Assembly: GCA_910585805.1 (NCBI GenBank)
Contig: CAJUFB010000049.1
Span: 1 to 27,506, forward strand
Origin: an uncultured Acetatifactor sp.
GTDB lineage: Bacteria; Bacillota; Clostridia; Lachnospirales; Lachnospiraceae
DNA length: 27,506 nucleotides
Direction: 5' to 3'
How positions within the stretch are numbered: the first letter of the stretch is position 1; each line of letters starts with the position of its first letter. Shown here piece after piece: positions 21,215 to 27,506 of the stretch. Below the pieces are notes generated by a model. It saw only the letters and a program-made list of their open reading frames with translations. It did no database searches and was not told the DNA's origin. The position numbers were made by a program, and so were the translations under genes.

Positions 21215-22768
21215 TTAGCGTCGGAACACATACCAGTACGGCTCATCGCCGCCGAAGGAATAATCCCCGCTTTTCCACTGGACAAACAGATAGTCCGTAT
21301 TGTCGATTCGGCGTATCATATATTTGGCGGCTGTGGATCTGGGATTGCAGATCACATATCCGGTCATCCAGCGCCAGATATGGGGGGCGTCGGTATGGAA
21401 GCTGCCGTCATCCCGGTTTCTGAAACTGTTTCTCATGCCGCCTCCTTCCAGGAATTCGGCGGTTCTCCAGTAGAGCGCCTCATAAGGGAGGACGGAGCAG
21501 AGATTATGGGGGTCAAAGCTTTTTGCCGGACGCACAAGGTCGCATACATTCCATTTTCCCAGAACGGAACTGTCGTCGGCGGGGATGTTTGGAATCTCGT
21601 CAGTGATCATGAACTCCTGTTTCCGGTATGCTTTGGAATCCAGCTTGCGGAAAACCAATGTATCCGGTCTGCCGCCCCTGTAATAGCCGGGGCCTTTAAA
21701 GTCGATGAACATATAGGTTTCGTCGCCGATTTTTTCGATGGTATAAGGATTCTGGTTCTTTCGGTGGGGATAGCCGCATTCGGACAGAAGCAGACCCTTC
21801 GTCCATCCGAAACACCAGTATCTTTCGCCGCCGGGAAGAAAATAAAGTCCCTTTGCGAAATCCTTCAGGAGCGCCGATTTCTGTTTCTGTGGATGAAACA
21901 TTTCCCGGCAGGGCAGGAAGTCTGTCATCTCCCAATGTCCGACGGCATCCTCGTCATTTTCGAAGGGCAGGTTGATGTCTTCCTGATAGCCGTCGTCGTA
22001 ATCTTTAAGCTTTACCACAGGCAGCTTGAATTCTACGGCATTGTCTTCGTACAGAATCCGATAGACCGGGCCTGTGATCTGATAGTCATGGTCCAGCACA
22101 TATTTGTGCAGGGCGCCTAGCCCGTCCTCGCATTCCTCGGCTGTACAGACAAGATTGGCCGTGTCTGTGTCAAAGGAAATGATTTTCTCGGGAAAAGGAC
22201 AGGATTTCGGCAGGGCGCCGGTGATTTCCACTCCAAGTCCCATATCAAAGTTTTCGCTGATGTATTCTGTTTCGTAGTCAATCAGAACCGTTCTGTGTCC
22301 TGATACCGCTGCAGGGATGACACTGCGCATCTGCTTCAGGGCTTCTGCTCCCTCCGATTTGGAGGAGACGATTTTCCGGTGATAAGCCAGGCGGATTTCA
22401 TCACTTTTTCTGATTACAATATCAAACATAGTCATACGCTCCTTTAAGTTAGAATTCAGGTTTTGGAGGATTGCAATGCGCTCTTCGGTCTGCTTTTTGA
22501 GATTGTGCAGTTCCTCTTCCTTTGCCTTGAGAAACTCGGAGAAATTTTCTTTTGGCAGCGAAAATAACACTTTTATTTCCCGCAGGCTGAAGCCCAGCTC
22601 TTTCAGGGCGATAATGCGGTAGCAGTCAGACAGTTTTGCAGCGCTGTAGTAACGGTATCCCGTCAACTCGTCGACGTAATCGGGCGGAAGAAGCCCCTCG
22701 CTGTCGTAGAACCGCAGTGTCTTCACCGGAAGCCTGCTCAGTTTTGAAAGTTCACCGATCTTGTACAT
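21215..22768 (-). CDS. MerR family regulator with effector domain and two C-terminal repeat domains
   Basis: The 517-residue protein is about twice the usual multidrug-type MerR length. Residues 1-72 form the MerR winged helix (MYKIGELSKLSRLPVKTLRF, TGYRYYSAAKLSDCYRI), 75-112 a dimerisation coiled coil, and 120-268 a GyrI/BmrR-like effector domain (RTVLIDYETEYIS, YQITGPVYRILYEDN). Then two similar domains follow: 276-376 (VGHWEMTDFLP, YTIEKIGDETYMFIDFKGPGYYRGGRPDTLVFRK) and 403-517 (LGKWNVCDLVR, YMIRRIDNTDYLFVQWKSGDYSFGGDEPYWYVFRR). AGGAG lies 8 bases before the ATG. The repeat domains look like small beta-barrels and may bind a ligand. No drug transporter is adjacent; the target promoter is unknown. 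Confidence 0.88.
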   Translation of the reverse strand: MYKIGELSKLSRLPVKTLRFYDSEGLLPPDYVDELTGYRYYSAAKLSDCYRIIALKELGFSLREIKVLFSLPKENFSEFLKAKEEELHNLKKQTEERIAILQNLNSNLKERMTMFDIVIRKSDEIRLAYHRKIVSSKSEGAEALKQMRSVIPAAVSGHRTVLIDYETEYISENFDMGLGVEITGALPKSCPFPEKIISFDTDTANLVCTAEECEDGLGALHKYVLDHDYQITGPVYRILYEDNAVEFKLPVVKLKDYDDGYQEDINLPFENDEDAVGHWEMTDFLPCREMFHPQKQKSALLKDFAKGLYFLPGGERYWCFGWTKGLLLSECGYPHRKNQNPYTIEKIGDETYMFIDFKGPGYYRGGRPDTLVFRKLDSKAYRKQEFMITDEIPNIPADDSSVLGKWNVCDLVRPAKSFDPHNLCSVLPYEALYWRTAEFLEGGGMRNSFRNRDDGSFHTDAPHIWRWMTGYVICNPRSTAAKYMIRRIDNTDYLFVQWKSGDYSFGGDEPYWYVFRR

Positions 22769-22814
22769 AACATCGCTCCTTGTTTCGTTATTTCATTATT
22801 GCATTATTTCGAAT

Positions 22815-22902
22815 GGAGCAGGGGGAAATTTATCGTCCCTGTCCGCGCGCCGGTCACCCGTCAGCTCCGCTGACATATTTCCTCAGGGTGCCCGTGTGCA
22901 TA
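22815..22902 (+). repeat. Dispersed palindromic repeat, family 1, copy B
   Basis: This 88-base segment matches 12315-12400 in opposite orientation. GTCAGC and GCTGAC (22860-22874) form an inner hairpin, enclosed by GGTCACC (22852-22858) and GGGTGCC (22886-22892). It lies upstream of the MerR gene, between divergent genes. Confidence 0.75.
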
Positions 22903-23115
22903 GGAAATCTTCTATGGTATATTCCCGGGAAGAGTTCCGGCCATCTCAAAAGCATGCTTATATGGCTGTAGGTACCTTGTGCAGTTATCATATCATTACA
23001 GTTAAGGGGAGAGTCAAGAGGTATTTTTTGATTGCGCAGCCGGAATTTACATGGTAGACTGGAAAGCAGGCGGCGAGCTGTTTTTGCGGGAAGCGGAGAA
23101 CGGAGGGCATATAAA

Positions 23116-23466
23116 ATGAAGCAGGCGGAAAGGAAACAAGCATATATTGTCGGGATAGCCGGTGAAAGCGCCGGCGGCAAGTCAACACTGGCTGACAGCC
23201 TGGAGAAAGGGCTGGCGGGTTATAAAGTCAAAATGTTTCATCTGGACGAATATTTCAAAGAAGCGGAAGAGCGGCCGGTGATACAGGGATTCCTGGACGG
23301 AAAAATGTATCGGGATGACAATCATCCGGATACGCTTAAGTGGAGTCGGTTTCATGGGGATTTGGAAAAAGCGGCAGGAGAGGCGTGCAGCCGAGGGCAG
23401 GGAAGGAAAGTGCACAGGCTTAAAAGGGCAGAAATTGGCGGGCAGTGTTTGGAGGAATCGGTATGA
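23116..23466 (+). CDS. Truncated uridine kinase-like P-loop kinase
   Basis: The start MKQAERKQAYIVGIAGESAGGKSTLADSL has Walker A GESAGGKST (about residues 17-25), then MFHLDEYFKEAEERPV and RDDNHPDTLKWSRFHGDLEKAA, as in uridine kinase/phosphoribulokinase-like proteins. Family members exceed 200 residues; here similarity ends near residue 90 and the last residues (EACSRGQGRKVHRLKRAEIGG) are basic and unlike the family, so the lid and base-binding parts are missing. The product is probably inactive. Its stop overlaps the ATG of the next short frame (ATGA). Confidence 0.65.
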   Translation: MKQAERKQAYIVGIAGESAGGKSTLADSLEKGLAGYKVKMFHLDEYFKEAEERPVIQGFLDGKMYRDDNHPDTLKWSRFHGDLEKAAGEACSRGQGRKVHRLKRAEIGGQCLEESV

Positions 23467-23585
23467 CAACAGCAAAACTGGAAGAATTGTTAGCAGCAGG
23501 AGAGGGATTTACAGTGATAAAAAGTCGAAAGAATGGAGTCTTTGAGGAAGTATCAGGGAGGTATCAGGGAAGTGTCACAAAATGA
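23463..23585 (+). CDS. Short open frame (40 residues) coupled to the truncated kinase
   Basis: GGAGG lies 7 bases before the ATG and the start overlaps the preceding stop, which is typical of a genuine coupled gene. The peptide begins MTTAKLEELLAAGEGFTVIK. It ends in an 11-base tandem repeat (GTATCAGGGAG/GTATCAGGGAA, about 23550-23572) and overlaps the end of the convergent minus-strand kinase by 33 bases. It is probably the surviving start of a longer gene lost in the same rearrangement that damaged both kinases. Confidence 0.35.
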   Translation: MTTAKLEELLAAGEGFTVIKSRKNGVFEEVSGRYQGSVTK

Positions 23586-24146
23586 TACTTCCTTAAAAGT
23601 TGGGCATTTCTGTTGTTCGGCTGTTTGCTCGAATGGGGGCTTCCACTTTCCGTGCCATATACCGGGGTCAACCGAACTCTGAATCCAGCCCTCATCTGTG
23701 ATGCCCCTTCCGTCCCGCATCCGGGCTCTCAGCAACTCCTCCTCGCACACCAGGGCAAGGCAGTATATTTCCCGAAAGAAGCGGCTGTTGTAGGTTTTGG
23801 ACAGCTTGTCCAGATTCCCGGCCATAGTCCACAGGACAGGCAGGCCGGTCTGCATCAGATTTTTTGACAGGCTTCCGATCTGCTCCACCTGATCATAGTA
23901 ATCTTCCTCTGTCTCATGAGGCATTATGTTATAGAACATGTCCCCGTCCAGTACGGTGAATTCTGCCTTACGACGTATGATTTCCATGGCTGTGGTGGTT
24001 TTGCCGATACCGCTGCAGCCGGTGAGGATGAACAGAGGAAGCCTGATAAATTTCCAGCTGTTTCCGCATTTGGGGCAGTGGATCTCGTCGCCTTTCACTT
24101 CTTTGTCCCATTGGTGGTTCCCGCATTTTGTACAGATTCCGATCAT
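23553..24146 (-). CDS. Zinc-ribbon P-loop nucleotide kinase-like protein, altered C-terminus
   Basis: The 197-residue protein starts with a zinc ribbon (CTKCGNH ... CPKCGN, four cysteines within residues 1-31), followed by a kinase-like P-loop (FILTGCSGIGKTTTAMEI, Walker A GCSGIGKT) and VLDGDMFYNIM, a shikimate/adenylylsulfate-kinase-like acceptor region. LLRARMRDGRGITDEGWIQSS is a lid-like arginine segment. The end (SVDPGIWHGKWKPPFEQTAEQQKCPTFKEVS) is not like a kinase helix and coincides with the region damaged in the convergent neighbour, so the C-terminus is probably frameshifted or replaced. ATG 24146 is preferred because AAGGAGA lies 7 bases upstream. The substrate is unknown. Confidence 0.7.
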   Translation of the reverse strand: MIGICTKCGNHQWDKEVKGDEIHCPKCGNSWKFIRLPLFILTGCSGIGKTTTAMEIIRRKAEFTVLDGDMFYNIMPHETEEDYYDQVEQIGSLSKNLMQTGLPVLWTMAGNLDKLSKTYNSRFFREIYCLALVCEEELLRARMRDGRGITDEGWIQSSVDPGIWHGKWKPPFEQTAEQQKCPTFKEVSFCDTSLIPP

Positions 24147-24184
24147 TTTGATGTCTCCTTTTCGATTCATAAATAATGGCTGAT

Positions 24185-24216
24185 TTATACTGCGCACCGG
24201 ATATATTTGCAGTACA
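24185..24216 (-). repeat. 32-bp inverted repeat, right copy (upstream of the zinc-ribbon kinase)
   Basis: This is the inverted partner of 21168-21199 (30 of 32 identical). It lies 39 bases before the kinase ATG; its GTATAA could serve as part of a -10 region, so the element may carry a promoter for the gene. Confidence 0.8.
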
Positions 24217-24348
24217 GCAAATTGATTTTTCTATAAAAGGCTTTTGACGGATATTTTTTTCAAAGTAGCCTCATTCATGTGCCTGCTTCCATGTATTTTT
24301 GTATTTCTGGTTTTTCTGGCAGTTTGAGTATAATTCCGCATTTTTCAC

Positions 24349-24453
24349 TTAGGAATTGTCGGAAAATAACTGCTGCAATTACTTCAGGCAAAAGCCCGGA
24401 AATACAATAAGAATTGCCATAAACTTGCAGCAGTTATTTGTAGACACTTCCTT
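24349..24453. repeat. Long palindrome containing repeat family 2, copy 2
   Basis: AAATAACTGCTGCAA (24364-24378) pairs perfectly with TTGCAGCAGTTATTT (24425-24439). GGCAA/TTGCC (24387-24391 with 24414-24418) extends the stem inwards, and GGAA..GTC with GAC..TTCC extends it outwards. Bases 24349-24405 are the second copy of the repeat at 12436-12491. The element is non-coding and could be a MITE-like sequence or a structured RNA. Confidence 0.75.
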
Positions 24454-24455
24454 AT

Positions 24456-24518
24456 ACTGCATAACGCTGAATACTGCCTAATGTAATCATGCGATTGAAC
24501 CAGTCAGCGTTATGCAGT
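24456..24518. repeat. Second palindrome with perfect 15-bp arms
   Basis: ACTGCATAACGCTGA (24456-24470) and TCAGCGTTATGCAGT (24504-24518) are exact inverted repeats with a 33-base loop. It begins three bases after the preceding palindrome. No T-run follows directly. Confidence 0.8.
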
Positions 24519-24781
24519 CTGGTTTCACGGCAGGTGAAATCGTTAAGCAGTATATATTATATAGATGATAAGCATTTTATTCAATCGTTTTCGTGATTTT
24601 CGACTATATAATTAACAACCTATAATTAACAACTGATTTTCACTTTGTTATCATTTTTACGGAACTGATTCATTTACTGAAAGCCGGTGACCAAATAGCG
24701 TGAGTAGAATCGAATCGATTTAAGGATTATTTAATAACTTCCGTGCTACAATGAAATCACAACGCGAAAGGAGCGGCGAAA
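24519..24781 (+). promoter_or_regulatory. AT-rich upstream region of the ABC transporter operon
   Basis: A good -10 TACAAT (24747-24752) has no acceptable -35 at 16-19 bases upstream, which suggests an activator-dependent promoter. CGAATCGATT (24713-24722) contains the palindrome AATCGATT. The ribosome binding site is GAAAGGAG (24767-24774), before the ATG at 24782. No gene is seen in the stretch. Confidence 0.35.
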
Positions 24782-27157
24782 ATGTATTTACAAATATTGA
24801 AAAAAGACCTGAAACGCAAAAAGGCGATGAACGTGATTTTGCTTGTATTTATCATACTTGCGTCAATGTTCGTGTCATCGGGCGTAAATAACATCATAAG
24901 CGTTACAACGGCCCTTGACGATTATCTTGAAATGGCGGACGCGCCGGATTACTTTGCGATGATAATGAATAAATCCGGTGGGATCGATACCAGCGGGATT
25001 TTAAATTCTGCCGATTCGGTGGAAAGCTTCAGCAAGGAAAAAGTACTGCTTATGGTGTCCAATAATATCACCTTTGAGGATGAAAGCAAAACTGTCTCAA
25101 GCATCAACCCGATTCTTTTACAGAGTGATGGGGACATATCCATGAATTATATCCTTGACGGCGGCGGTATTCTTCAATCGGTAAAGAGCGGCGAGTTTTA
25201 TATGACGGCGGGCGCGGCGGAGGACATGGGGCTTGAGATTGGAGATAAAATGACGGTAAAGCTCGGCGGCGTAAGCTGTGTGTTCACGTTCGCGGGCGGC
25301 TTCAGGGACGCGGTTCTTGGATCCACCGGAATAGCCATGCAGCGTTATATCATAAGCGCCGGGGACTTTGAGAAATTCCTCTCCGCAGAAAATGTCGAGC
25401 AATTCTACGGCGGCGAGTTGGTTTACATACGCGCCTCGGATATAGAGAAATTGATCTCCGAAATCAAACCGCTTATCGACAGCGCCTTTTATGCAGGGGA
25501 CAAAGCGCTGGTCAAATTTTCTTATGTTTTTGATATGATGGTGGTCGGTGTCCTCCTTGTGGTAAGCCTTGTCTTGGTAGCCGTGGCATTGGTGATTCTT
25601 CGGTTTACCATTGCGTTCACGCTTTCCGAGGAGTTCCGCGAGATTGGCGTTATGAAAGCGATAGGTATCCGCAGCCTGAAGATCAGAGGCCTGTACCTTG
25701 TAAAATACGCGGCGCTTTCCGTTATCGGCACGATGGCCGGCCTTGCGCTCAGCTTTCCTTTCGGTGAACTGCAGGTAAGCGCTGCCCCCAGCTCCATTAT
25801 TATAAGCAATCAAAACGCGGCTGTTTCCAATGTCATTTGCGCGGGGTGCATGGTTGGCGTTATCATGCTGTTCTGCTACAGCTGTACGGGAAAGGTTGGG
25901 AAAATGTCGCCCATTGACGCTGTGCGGAACGGTCAGACGGGCGAGCGCTTCCGCAAAAAAAGCATGATGAGCCTCGGGAAATCAAAGCTTCCCGCAGCAC
26001 CGTTTCTCGCGCTGAACGATTGTCTAAGCAGCCCGAAACGCTTCGGTATCATAACTTTCGCTTTCTTCCTCTGCCTGTCGCTTCTGCTTGTCCTTTCGAC
26101 AACGGTTTCCACGGCGAAAGGCGGTACGCTCTTCAGCATTTTCGGCCTTGCGGACTTCGACATATCCGCAAAGGGCGAGGTAATGGAGCTTATGCCGGAG
26201 AACGGGCACGAAAAGCTAAAGGAATACCTTTTGGATATGGAGGAAACCCTCGCCCGAAACGGTATGCCCGCGCGCTGTATGCAGGAAATGACGTTCAGGC
26301 TGCCCGTGTCACACGGTGAAAACGAGAGCGGCATTACAATATATCAGGGCACAGGAACGACCGTGGATATGTACGAGTACATCGAGGGTACGCCGCCGCA
26401 GTCGGTGGGTGAGGCCGCGCTGACCCGTCTTTCTGCGGACAGGCTGAAAGCGGATATCGGCGATACGATTACAATGAAAACCATCGACGGCGACAAGGAA
26501 TTGATGATAACAGCGATTTTTCAGTCCATGTCCAATATGGGCGAGGGCGTGCGGCTTCACGAGGACGAGGAGATCGATTACATACAAGCGCAGAGCGCTC
26601 TCTTCACACAGATCAAATTCACCGACGCTCCCGATCAAAAGGAAATAGCCCGCCGTAAGGAAAAAATACGGAAGCTTTATCCAGAACTTGACGATGTCAG
26701 CAATCGCGCCGAAAGTATATCGACTTTGCTCAAAGTTGTGGATACGATTGATGCGGTAAAACAAATGGTCGTTGTTCTCACGTTCATTTTGGCGGTGCTG
26801 ATTACCATGCTTATGGAGCGCTCCTTTATCGTAAAGGAGCAGGGCGAAACTGCGCTTATGAAAGCAATCGGCATACGAAACGGAAAAATCTACGCTTACC
26901 ATACCCTGCGGTTTGCTTTCGTCGGATGTATGACGGTAATCGCGTCGGAACTTTTCGCCCTGCCGCTTACGCATCTTTTCATAGATCCGATTTTCAGGAT
27001 GATGGGCTCGGCGCGTGCTCTTGATTATGTGATAAACCCGTTTGAAATGTTCCTTGCTTTCCCGCTTGTCATCCTCACCGCTACGGCGGTAAGCGCATTC
27101 CTCACGTCGCTGTATACCAAAACGATAACGGCCCTGGACACGGCTAATATAGAATAA
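24782..27157 (+). CDS. FtsX-like ABC transporter permease (MacB/BceB superfamily)
   Basis: The 791-residue protein has an N-terminal membrane segment (MNVILLVFIILASMFVSSGV, about 16-36), an extracellular domain, an FtsX core with three to four spans (about 250-370, including FREIGVMKAIGIRSLKIRGLY), another span near 420-445, a second extracellular domain, and a second FtsX core (about 660-785, with GETALMKAIGIRNGKIYAYHTLRF). The repeated MKAIGIR motif marks the coupling region to the ATPase. Such permeases export peptides or act in antimicrobial-peptide resistance by mechanotransmission. The cognate ATPase begins 15 bases downstream. Leu CTT, Ala GCG and Arg CGC are commoner here than in neighbouring genes, suggesting foreign origin. 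The substrate is unknown. Confidence 0.9.
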   Translation: MYLQILKKDLKRKKAMNVILLVFIILASMFVSSGVNNIISVTTALDDYLEMADAPDYFAMIMNKSGGIDTSGILNSADSVESFSKEKVLLMVSNNITFEDESKTVSSINPILLQSDGDISMNYILDGGGILQSVKSGEFYMTAGAAEDMGLEIGDKMTVKLGGVSCVFTFAGGFRDAVLGSTGIAMQRYIISAGDFEKFLSAENVEQFYGGELVYIRASDIEKLISEIKPLIDSAFYAGDKALVKFSYVFDMMVVGVLLVVSLVLVAVALVILRFTIAFTLSEEFREIGVMKAIGIRSLKIRGLYLVKYAALSVIGTMAGLALSFPFGELQVSAAPSSIIISNQNAAVSNVICAGCMVGVIMLFCYSCTGKVGKMSPIDAVRNGQTGERFRKKSMMSLGKSKLPAAPFLALNDCLSSPKRFGIITFAFFLCLSLLLVLSTTVSTAKGGTLFSIFGLADFDISAKGEVMELMPENGHEKLKEYLLDMEETLARNGMPARCMQEMTFRLPVSHGENESGITIYQGTGTTVDMYEYIEGTPPQSVGEAALTRLSADRLKADIGDTITMKTIDGDKELMITAIFQSMSNMGEGVRLHEDEEIDYIQAQSALFTQIKFTDAPDQKEIARRKEKIRKLYPELDDVSNRAESISTLLKVVDTIDAVKQMVVVLTFILAVLITMLMERSFIVKEQGETALMKAIGIRNGKIYAYHTLRFAFVGCMTVIASELFALPLTHLFIDPIFRMMGSARALDYVINPFEMFLAFPLVILTATAVSAFLTSLYTKTITALDTANIE

Positions 27158-27172
27158 GAAAGGAAATCTGGT

Positions 27173-27506
27173 ATGAATATTCTCAAAGTAAAAGACCTCT
27201 GCAAAACGTATATTGTCAACAAGCGGCAGAACAATGTGCTGAAAAATATCAATTTTACGATTGACGAGGGAGAGATGGTCGCTGTTATGGGGCCGTCGGG
27301 TTCCGGAAAATCCACGCTGCTGTACGCGGTTTCGGGCATGGACCATCTGACCGCAGGGGAGGTGAGCTTCTGTGGGAAGAACATTGCCCAAATGGGGGAA
27401 AGAGAGCTTGCAGACCTGCGCCTTGACGAAATGGGGTTCATTTTTCAGCGGATGTATATGCTGAAAAACCTCACCATATTGGATAATATCATACTTCCTG
27501 CAACGC
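27173..27506 (+). CDS. ABC transporter ATP-binding protein (MacB/LolD type), 3' end outside window
   Basis: The start MNILKVKDLCKTYIVNKRQN is preceded by AAAGGAAA. Walker A GPSGSGKST (about residues 41-49) and the Q-loop FIFQRMYMLKNLTILDNI (about 86-103) are visible; the LSGGQ signature and Walker B would lie beyond base 27506. The gene lies 15 bases after the permease and forms an operon with it. It powers the FtsX-type permease. It is cut at the window edge, so its length and any further operon genes are unknown. Confidence 0.93.
   Translation, partial: MNILKVKDLCKTYIVNKRQNNVLKNINFTIDEGEMVAVMGPSGSGKSTLLYAVSGMDHLTAGEVSFCGKNIAQMGERELADLRLDEMGFIFQRMYMLKNLTILDNIILPAT

Noticed and set aside
26309..27391. 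A 360-codon minus-strand frame across the ABC genes
   Set aside because: It spans two well-supported plus-strand genes and has no features of its own.

Overview
The window looks like a chromosomal stretch from an anaerobic Firmicute of the Lachnospiraceae type. This is inferred from moderate GC, strong GGAG-type ribosome binding sites, TTGACA/TATAAT promoters, and gene families typical of gut Clostridia (VanW, M56/BlaR1 sensors, AIR-synthase-like HypE relatives, multi-domain MerR). No rRNA, tRNA, CRISPR array, transposase, integrase or complete phage gene was seen.

Layout. 1-1116 is AT-rich and looks like the worn edge of a defence island: the 3' part of a probable SIR2-like gene, then a start site and about 16 codons resembling the N-terminus of a type I restriction HsdR, which then breaks off into hairpin-rich DNA. 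1378-6000 is a BlaI repressor / BlaR1-like M56 sensor-protease pair behind a promoter carrying a BlaI-like operator, a broken 3D-domain gene, and a 742-residue lipoprotein with a solute-binding domain. 6031-12832 (mostly minus strand) holds aat, a FliD-related protein with a good sigma-28-type promoter, uppP (plus strand) and clpA/clpS. aat, clpA and clpS together are the bacterial N-degron (N-end rule) branch: Aat adds Leu/Phe to N-termini, ClpS recognises them and ClpA unfolds the substrate for ClpP. 13210-20227 carries a decayed uppP fragment, a membrane-anchored hypothetical protein, a 35-residue membrane protein, vanW, an AIR-synthase-like gene, an Lrp regulator overlapping an aminotransferase, and a Phd/YefM-YoeB toxin-antitoxin locus whose truncated toxin reads in frame into trmL. 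20352-24216 contains a GNAT acetyltransferase, a large MerR regulator with two C-terminal repeat domains, and two convergent, apparently damaged P-loop kinases; 32-bp inverted repeats bracket the MerR-kinase block. 24349-27506 has two strong palindromes, then an FtsX-type ABC permease and the start of its ATPase, cut by the window end.

Besides genes, the window has three dispersed repeat families (12315/22815, 12436/24349, 21168/24185), a 40-bp tandem duplication that sets the ClpA C-terminus, and several gene remnants. The most unusual items are the in-frame YoeB-TrmL junction, the BlaR1-like sensor with a non-penicillin-binding ectodomain next to an orphan solute-binding lipoprotein, the FliD-like protein with two similar modules, and the structured uppP leader. 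All family assignments come from reading the translated sequence by eye; no database search was run.
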